A stretch of DNA of 12,111 bases from Paracoccaceae bacterium (GTDB lineage: Bacteria; Pseudomonadota; Alphaproteobacteria; Rhodobacterales; Rhodobacteraceae), in assembly GCA_019090405.1 (NCBI GenBank), contig JAHRVZ010000021.1, positions 1-12,111 on the forward strand, given 5' to 3'. Both the position numbers and the translations under genes were made by a program. The notes beneath the pieces were generated by a model. It was not told the DNA's origin and did no database searches. It saw only the letters and a list, made by a program, of their open reading frames with translations. Of the stretch, positions 7,523-12,111 are shown in pieces. Within the stretch, counting starts at the first letter, position 1. Every line of letters starts with the position of its first letter.

Positions 7523-8689
7523 TCAATAGGATTTCGGCAAACCCAATGCATGTTCGGCGATGAACGACAGGATCAACTGCGGCGTCACCGGAGCCAGCCG
7601 GAACAGGATTGCTTCGCGCACCAGCCGCTCGACGTGGTATTCCTTGGCATAACCAAAGCCACCAAAGGTCAGCTGCGCGGTCTGGGTCGCCTTCACAGCA
7701 GCTTCGGCCCCCAGATATTTGGCGGCGTTCGCTTCGTTGCCGCAGGACTTGCCCGCATCATAAAGCGTGGCGGCGTGCATCGCCATCAGATTGGCCGACT
7801 CAAGCTCGGCCCATGAGACCGCCAACGGGTGCTGGACACCTTGGTTTTGACCGATAGGACGGTCAAATACGACCCGCTCGCGGGCGTATTCTGCGGCGCG
7901 TTTCAAGGCGTTACGCCCGATGCCGATGGATTCGGCTGCGACCAGCGCGCGCTCAGGGTTCAGGCTGTGCAGGATTTGACGGAACCCCTGGCCTTCTTCT
8001 CCGATCAGATCTTCGGCGGGCACTGGAAGTCCGTCGATGAACAATTCGTTTGAGTCCACTGCCTTGCGGCCCATTTTCTCGATCTCGCGCACATCCACGT
8101 AATCGCGGTCCAGTTTTGTGTAAAACAGGCTTAGACCGTCGGTCGGCCTTTTGACGTCTTCAATTGGCGTGGTGCGGGCCAAAAGCAGGATTTTGTCGGC
8201 AACCTGCGCCGTTGAAATCCACACTTTCTGGCCGTGCACGATGTATTTGTCGCCTTGCTTTACCGCGCGTGTCTTGAGCTTGGTTGTGTCCAGACCTGTG
8301 GTCGGTTCGGTGACGCCGAAACAGGCGCGTTCTTCGCCGCGAATAAGCGGGGGCAGGGCGCGTTTCTTCTGATCGTCGGTGCCGAATTTCACCACCGGGT
8401 TCAGGCCGAAAATGTTCATGTGTATGGCAGATGCGGCGCTGTTGCCGCCCCCGGATTCGGCGATGGCCTGCATCATGATTGCCGCCTCGGTGATCCCAAG
8501 ACCCGAGCCACCGTATTCTTCCGGCATGGCGATGCCAAGCCAGCCCCCTTTGGCCATTGCCTGATGCAATTCATGGGGAAAACCGCCCACCCGGTCGCGT
8601 TCCAGCCAGAAAGCATCATCGTATGGCTCGCAAATGCGCATGACGGCTTCGCGGATATTGGTTTGTTCTTCGGTCATTTGATAGGTCAT
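7523..8689 (-). CDS. Acyl-CoA dehydrogenase family protein
   Basis: A 388-residue flavoprotein, the standard length for soluble FAD-dependent acyl-CoA dehydrogenases, which make a 2,3-enoyl-CoA and pass electrons to electron-transfer flavoprotein. Seen are the FAD/substrate signature CFGVTEPTTGLDTT (123-136), the WIST strand (157-160), and the C-terminal FAD-contact motif QLTFGGFGY (339-347). The usual C-terminal catalytic Glu in the EGT motif is missing; the aligned stretch reads LAPVTPQ (365-371). A Glu at 246 in LNPER aligns with the base of isovaleryl-CoA and long-chain dehydrogenases (LER/QER context), so activity is still plausible. The C-terminus is unusually aromatic and ends KSY. Start ATG 8689 has AAGGGA 7 bases upstream. 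It lies 26 bases after the CoA-transferase gene, so it is probably the second gene of that transcript. A CaiA-like reductase role is an alternative. Confidence 0.9.
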   Translation of the reverse strand: MTYQMTEEQTNIREAVMRICEPYDDAFWLERDRVGGFPHELHQAMAKGGWLGIAMPEEYGGSGLGITEAAIMMQAIAESGGGNSAASAIHMNIFGLNPVVKFGTDDQKKRALPPLIRGEERACFGVTEPTTGLDTTKLKTRAVKQGDKYIVHGQKVWISTAQVADKILLLARTTPIEDVKRPTDGLSLFYTKLDRDYVDVREIEKMGRKAVDSNELFIDGLPVPAEDLIGEEGQGFRQILHSLNPERALVAAESIGIGRNALKRAAEYARERVVFDRPIGQNQGVQHPLAVSWAELESANLMAMHAATLYDAGKSCGNEANAAKYLGAEAAVKATQTAQLTFGGFGYAKEYHVERLVREAILFRLAPVTPQLILSFIAEHALGLPKSY

Positions 8690-8696
8690 GTGTTCA

Positions 8697-8702
8697 TCCC
8701 TT
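8697..8702 (-). promoter_or_regulatory. Ribosome binding site of the acyl-CoA dehydrogenase gene
   Basis: On the - strand AAGGGA lies 7 bases before ATG 8689. It favours this start over M5 (8677). Confidence 0.65.
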
Positions 8703-8715
8703 GTTTCGTGTTCTG

Positions 8716-9930
8716 TTACGCGCTGGGGTCGGCAATGATTCCGGCCTCAAGCAGTTTTGATATGGCAGTTTCGTCCAGACCCAGATCAGTCAGGATGGCA
8801 CGGGTGTCGGCGCCGATTTCAGCCTTGCCCAGCCAGCGCACCCTGCCCGGCGTTTGTTCCAGTCGGGGCACTGGGCCGACCACTTTGGTGTCTTCTCCGT
8901 CAAAGCTTATGATGTCGCCGCGCGCTTTGATATGGGGATCGGACAGGATCGCATCCACGTCATAAATCAGGGCTGCAACCGCATCGTGTTTTTGGAAATG
9001 GGCGATCACATGGGCCGCGTCATGCTGGCCGATAAAACCGGAAATCCGGTCCATAATTTCATCCATGTGCTGGGCAAAATTTGCCAGTTCCTGGAACCGG
9101 GGTTCATCCGCCCAGTCCTGCCCGCCGGCAGCGGCCAGCAGGCGGCGCGCTGTAGCGGCGCTCCCGGCGCTGACGGTGATCCATTTGCCGTCGCGAGCGC
9201 GAAAAACCCCCGCAGGTACAAAGGAATTTGGCTGGCGAAGCCCGTTGCGGGTTATCCCTGTATCGGCACCTGTGCGGGTTGGTACGTGATAGTCAATCAG
9301 TCGCAAAAGTGGTTCAAAGATCGCCAGATCGACCACCTGACCGCGCGCTTGCCCGGTCTGGATCGCATGCAGCGCCAACATGACGCCAAATGCCCCCATC
9401 AGCCCGGTGGTCGAATCGGCAGCCGGAAATCCGGGGTGCATCGGTGCATTGTCCGAAAAACCTGTCAGGTCGGCCAGCCCGCTCATCGCTTCGCCGGCCC
9501 GACCAAAGCCGGGCAGGGCGCTATTAGGGCCGGTCTGGCCATAGCCCGAGACCCGCAGGATCACCAGATCGGGGTTCCATTCAAGCAGCACGTCAGGGTC
9601 AAGCCCGGCCCGTTCCAATACGCCGGGGCGGAAGTTCTCGGATAGCACTTGTGCGGATTCCACCAAACGGCGCAGTACTGCACGACCCTCGTCGGTTTTC
9701 CAGTCCAGCGCCAAAAGCTGTTTGCTACGGGCCAGTGATTTCCACCAGACACCGACTCCGTCAGTGGCTTTGGACCCCAGTTCGCGCATCATGTCACCAT
9801 GTCGCGGACTTTCGATTTTGATCACATCGGCCCCGAAATCGGCCAGCAACGCACCAGTCATCGGAGCAGCAATCACGTGACCCAGTTCGAGAACCCGAAT
9901 GTCTGACAGCGGACCGTTGGCTATGTTCAT
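8716..9930 (-). CDS. CaiB/BaiF (family III) CoA-transferase
   Basis: A 404-residue protein of the formyl-CoA:oxalate / carnitine CoA-transferase family, which moves CoA between carboxylic acids without ATP through an aspartyl-CoA intermediate in an interlocked dimer. The N-terminal stretch LSDIRVLELGHVIAAPMTGALLADFGADVIKIESP (8-42) is the classic family opening. SENFRPGVLERAGL and SGYGQTGP follow, and then the catalytic aspartate D172 in GFPAADSTTG, close to D169 of the characterised enzymes. The C-terminal half (PNSFVPAGVFRARDGKWITVSAG onward) is also typical. The frame is open to an ATG at 10020, but AAAAGGA (9937-9943) 6 bases before ATG 9930, together with the family alignment, selects 9930. 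It leads a two-gene transcript with the dehydrogenase. Both substrates (donor and acceptor) are unknown; relatives act on carnitine, DMSP, oxalate, bile acids and others. Confidence 0.93.
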   Translation of the reverse strand: MNIANGPLSDIRVLELGHVIAAPMTGALLADFGADVIKIESPRHGDMMRELGSKATDGVGVWWKSLARSKQLLALDWKTDEGRAVLRRLVESAQVLSENFRPGVLERAGLDPDVLLEWNPDLVILRVSGYGQTGPNSALPGFGRAGEAMSGLADLTGFSDNAPMHPGFPAADSTTGLMGAFGVMLALHAIQTGQARGQVVDLAIFEPLLRLIDYHVPTRTGADTGITRNGLRQPNSFVPAGVFRARDGKWITVSAGSAATARRLLAAAGGQDWADEPRFQELANFAQHMDEIMDRISGFIGQHDAAHVIAHFQKHDAVAALIYDVDAILSDPHIKARGDIISFDGEDTKVVGPVPRLEQTPGRVRWLGKAEIGADTRAILTDLGLDETAISKLLEAGIIADPSA

Positions 9931-9936
9931 CGGTTT

Positions 9937-9943
9937 TCCTTTT
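9937..9943 (-). promoter_or_regulatory. Ribosome binding site deciding the CoA-transferase start
   Basis: On the - strand AAAAGGA lies 6 bases before ATG 9930. It rules against the earlier in-frame ATG at 10020, which would add 30 residues with no family counterpart. Confidence 0.75.
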
Positions 9944-9951
9944 AATGCTAA

Positions 9952-9961
9952 GACGCGCGTC
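9952..9961. repeat. Perfect 10-bp palindrome in the divergent spacer
   Basis: GACGCGCGTC is an exact self-complementary decamer 22 bases before the CoA-transferase start, within its expected 5' untranslated leader. It could be a protein site, but in GC-rich DNA such a short palindrome may be chance. Confidence 0.35.
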
Positions 9962-10023
9962 AAGCCCGTATTTTTGTCATAGGTGTGGTCTTTCCCGCAT
10001 CGAGAGAAACCAATTGCCATGAC

Positions 10024-10055
10024 ATTCTAACGTTTGTTAGTTCACTGCAACCCCG
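10024..10055 (-). promoter_or_regulatory. Possible promoter of the CoA-transferase/dehydrogenase transcript
   Basis: Read on the - strand, TAGAAT (10024-10029) matches the -10 consensus at five of six positions. A partial -35, TTGCAG, lies 15 bases further upstream (10045-10050). The spacing is short and the -35 is poor, so this is tentative. The inverted repeat at 10027-10040 would sit between and over these elements, as expected for a repressor site. Transcription from here would leave a leader of about 85-90 bases. Confidence 0.3.
10027..10040. promoter_or_regulatory. Inverted repeat CTAAC-N4-GTTAG, candidate TetR-type operator
   Basis: CTAAC (10027-10031) and GTTAG (10036-10040) form a perfect 5-bp dyad with a 4-base spacer in the space between two divergent transcripts. 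Dyads with AAC and GTT half-sites a few bases apart are typical of TetR-family repressors, many of which answer to acyl-CoA or related ligands. Its position would allow one regulator to control both the CoA-transferase/dehydrogenase pair and the ADP-forming synthetase pair. No TetR gene lies in the window. Confidence 0.45.
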
Positions 10056-10075
10056 GCAAAATACGTCGGACGGAT

Positions 10076-10081
10076 GGAGGA
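10076..10081 (+). promoter_or_regulatory. Ribosome binding site deciding the alpha-subunit start
   Basis: GGAGGA lies 5 bases before ATG 10087, a strong match. The frame is open from ATG 9985, but that start would read through the divergent control region and has no comparable site. Confidence 0.8.
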
Positions 10082-10086
10082 ATTTG

Positions 10087-11526
10087 ATGATTGACATGAG
10101 TTCGGACAACGGCAAAGGCGAAAACACGGGGCCAAATTCGGTTACGCGCCCGGATATTGGCACTGCTCTTGATACGCTATTTGACCCCGCGACAGTGGCC
10201 GTCGTTGGTGCCTCGCGCAAAAAGGGCAAGCTGGGGCAGGCGGTACTAGAGCTGTTGCAGCGCAATAATTACCGAGGCCGGATCATTCCGGTGAACCCCT
10301 CGGGCGGCGAAATCGAAGGTCTGCCAGTGGCGCGCACCCTTGAGGAAATCGAGGGACCGATTGATGTGGTGGTTCTGTCCACCCCGGTCAACGTGGCGCT
10401 GGATGCGCTGGAAACCTGCGCCAAGCTGTCGGTCAAGATGGTGGTCGGTGTTACCTCGGGCTTTTCCGAGGCTGGCGACGAGGGCGTGCAGAACGAAGAA
10501 CGCCTGCGCAATATTCTGGCCAACGCGCCGTTCCGTCTGATCGGGCCGAACTGCGAAGGCGTTGTGCGCCCGCGCACCAGCCTGCAACTGACCTTTAGCC
10601 CGATGTTTGACAATCTGCGCGACGGGCCGGTGGCGATGATTTCCCAGTCCGGCGCATTGGCCGGGCTGATGGCTTTGCGGCTGGGGGAACGTGGGGTTGG
10701 CATCAACACCATCATTTCCAGCGGCAATGAAACCGACCTGACGGCGGCCGATCTGATGGATCATCTGGGCAACGAACCGGAAACTCAGGTGGTGCTCTGC
10801 TACCTTGAGGAACTGCGCAATGGTCGCAAATTCGCCGATGCCGCGCGTCGCCTGACGCAGGCCGGTAAACAGGTGGTTGTGGTCAAAGGCGGGCGTTCCA
10901 GCGCCGGCAGCCGCGCCGTGCAATCACACACCGGCGCGATGGCTGGCGATGACCGGGTGGTCAGCGCGATTTTCCGCGAAACCGGCGTGATCCGGGCGCG
11001 CGATTCCGTCAGCGCTGTGGATGCGGTGACCGCACTGGCGCCGGGGCGCAAGCCTGCGGGCAACCGTGTCGGCATCATTTCCGTTACTGGCGGTCTGGGC
11101 GTTGAAATGACCGATCTGGCCGAAAACGATGGCTTTGAAGTGCCAGTTCTGGCCGAGGACACTCAAAAAGCGCTGTCTGAATACGTGCCGTTTTATGGCT
11201 CGGTTGCCAACCCGGTCGACCTGACCGGAGTGGTGCTCGCCAACCCGTCCTACGTGGGCCGCTGCCTTGAGGCGGTGGCAAAAGACCCCGGCATTGACAT
11301 CGCCATTGCCATCATCACCTTCGTGCCCGACCAAACCTTTATCGAGGCTCTGGCCGAGGCTTATGACAAGACCGACAAGCCGATCCTGATCATCTGGACG
11401 GGGGCATCACGCAGCAATGCTTCGGGCGAGGCATTCACAAAGCGCGGCGTACCGGTTTACGATTCACCGGCGCGGGCTTCATCGGGGCTGTCGGCCCTGC
11501 GCGGTTCCGGAGGAGAAGTAAGATGA
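10087..11526 (+). CDS. ADP-forming acyl-CoA synthetase (acetate-CoA ligase type), alpha subunit
   Basis: A 479-residue cytoplasmic subunit of the NDP-forming acyl-CoA synthetase superfamily (relatives of succinyl-CoA synthetase), which interconvert acyl-CoA + ADP + phosphate and acid + CoA + ATP. Domains in order: CoA-binding Rossmann fold (about 31-160, LFDPATVAVVGAS then GKLG, and IGPNCEG), first succinyl-CoA-ligase-like domain with SQSGAL (186-191), and a second ligase-like domain to the C-terminus (VGIISVTGGLGVE, then NPVDLTG). H281 in QSHTGA is the expected phosphohistidine. About 25 N-terminal residues are polar and likely disordered. In most bacteria alpha and beta are one chain of roughly 700 residues; here they are separate genes, as in archaeal acetyl-CoA synthetases. 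The stop overlaps the beta start as ATGA (11523-11526). The acid is unknown. Confidence 0.9.
   Translation: MIDMSSDNGKGENTGPNSVTRPDIGTALDTLFDPATVAVVGASRKKGKLGQAVLELLQRNNYRGRIIPVNPSGGEIEGLPVARTLEEIEGPIDVVVLSTPVNVALDALETCAKLSVKMVVGVTSGFSEAGDEGVQNEERLRNILANAPFRLIGPNCEGVVRPRTSLQLTFSPMFDNLRDGPVAMISQSGALAGLMALRLGERGVGINTIISSGNETDLTAADLMDHLGNEPETQVVLCYLEELRNGRKFADAARRLTQAGKQVVVVKGGRSSAGSRAVQSHTGAMAGDDRVVSAIFRETGVIRARDSVSAVDAVTALAPGRKPAGNRVGIISVTGGLGVEMTDLAENDGFEVPVLAEDTQKALSEYVPFYGSVANPVDLTGVVLANPSYVGRCLEAVAKDPGIDIAIAIITFVPDQTFIEALAEAYDKTDKPILIIWTGASRSNASGEAFTKRGVPVYDSPARASSGLSALRGSGGEVR
11509..11515 (+). promoter_or_regulatory. Ribosome binding site of the beta-subunit gene
   Basis: GGAGGAG lies 7 bases before ATG 11523, inside the 3' end of the alpha gene. 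It supports a genuine second start rather than a frameshifted fusion. Confidence 0.8.
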
Positions 11527-12111
11527 GCGTTCGCAAGACACTGGAAGGCTGGGTGCGTCAGGGACGCCGCGTAGTTCATGAGGCGGATTCAAAGGATCTG
11601 CTGGCGCAAATCGGCGTGCCTTTGCCCGCGCGTGATCCTGCCGATGGCAAGGTCGTGGTCAAACTGTGCCATGATGATTTCGCGCATAAATCCGACCACG
11701 GGCTGGTGCGGCTGGGGCTGACCTCGGCTGAGGCAGGCGATGTGGCGGCTGAAATGGTTGCGCGGGTGCCGGGTGGTGTGCCGCTGATCGAAGCCATGGA
11801 AATGGACGCCGAAGTGGAATGGATCGTCGGTTGCAAGATTGACGACACCTTCGGGCCGATCGTTCTGGCCGGTCCGGGTGGTGTGCTGGTGGAATTGCTT
11901 GATGCCGGTGAAATCCGGTTGGCCCCGGCGACGACGGAAACGGCGTTGGACATGCTGGGGCAGGGCGCGGGTGCGCGCCTGCTGGAAGGCATGCGTGGTG
12001 CGCCGGCGGCAGATCGTGCTGCTTTGGCGGACATGATTTCACGCATATCTGTTTTCTTTGCCGAACATGCGGATTTAATCTCGGAAATTGAGATAAATCC
12101 GGTGATGGTAC
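11523..12111 (+). CDS. ADP-forming acyl-CoA synthetase, beta (ATP-grasp) subunit, partial at the window edge
   Basis: The frame is open from ATG 11523 to the last base, giving 196 residues with no stop. It matches the ATP-grasp subunit of ADP-forming acyl-CoA synthetases: VVVKLCHDDFAHKSDHGLVRLGL (44-66), the segment EWIVGCKIDDTFGPIVLAGPGGVLVELL (99-126), RLAP (132-135), LLEGMRGAP (153-161) and EIEINPVMV (188-196). H55 in HKSD corresponds to the conserved histidine thought to carry phosphate between alpha and the nucleotide site. The EIEINP end lies close to the usual C-terminus (about 220-240 residues), so only a few tens of residues are probably missing. Translation is coupled to alpha by the ATGA overlap. 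The family is clear; the substrate is unknown. Confidence 0.9.
   Translation, partial: MSVRKTLEGWVRQGRRVVHEADSKDLLAQIGVPLPARDPADGKVVVKLCHDDFAHKSDHGLVRLGLTSAEAGDVAAEMVARVPGGVPLIEAMEMDAEVEWIVGCKIDDTFGPIVLAGPGGVLVELLDAGEIRLAPATTETALDMLGQGAGARLLEGMRGAPAADRAALADMISRISVFFAEHADLISEIEINPVMV

Overview
The window reads as chromosomal DNA of an alphaproteobacterium. Its fairly high-GC coding sequence, strong GGAGG-type ribosome sites, ATGA-coupled genes and mix of families (branched-chain-amino-acid-type ABC importer, CaiB-type CoA-transferase, acyl-CoA dehydrogenase, acyl-CoA ligases) resemble a Rhodobacterales (Roseobacter-like) genome. That placement is inferred from style, not proven. I see no rRNA, tRNA, CRISPR array, insertion sequence or phage gene.

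Layout. Positions 1-245 are a more AT-rich leader with a possible weak terminator and an imperfect palindrome. Positions 246-4849 on the + strand encode a complete five-gene importer of the HAAT/Liv type: a periplasmic binding protein, a stem-loop, two permeases and two ATPases, the last four joined by 1-4 nt overlaps. After 113 nt come a small Dabb-domain protein (4963-5262) and a 652-residue AMP-forming acyl-CoA synthetase (5308-7266), probably in the same transcription unit. A convergent spacer (7267-7522) holds a 12-bp tandem repeat and two hairpins. On the - strand a family III CoA-transferase (9930 to 8716) is followed by an acyl-CoA dehydrogenase (8689 to 7523). A divergent spacer (9931-10086) with a TetR-like inverted repeat separates these from a + strand pair encoding the split alpha and beta subunits of an ADP-forming acyl-CoA synthetase (10087 to the window edge; the beta gene is cut off).

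How it may work together. The simplest reading is a locus for uptake and CoA-dependent catabolism of an organic acid. The importer brings in the compound, one or more of three mechanistically different enzymes (AMP-forming ligase, CoA-transferase, ADP-forming ligase) make or swap the CoA thioester, and the dehydrogenase oxidises (or reduces) the acyl-CoA. The ligase/transferase/dehydrogenase trio resembles the carnitine CaiC/CaiB/CaiA set in enzyme types. The substrate cannot be read from the sequence. The ligase lacks the Trp that closes the acetate pocket of acetyl-CoA synthetase, which argues for a substrate larger than acetate. The dehydrogenase seems to carry its catalytic base at the isovaleryl/long-chain position.

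Nothing here is clearly a new class of system. The most notable points are the triple CoA-activation set, the altered active-site residues in the ligase and dehydrogenase, the 12-bp minisatellite, and two candidate operators with no regulator gene in the window.
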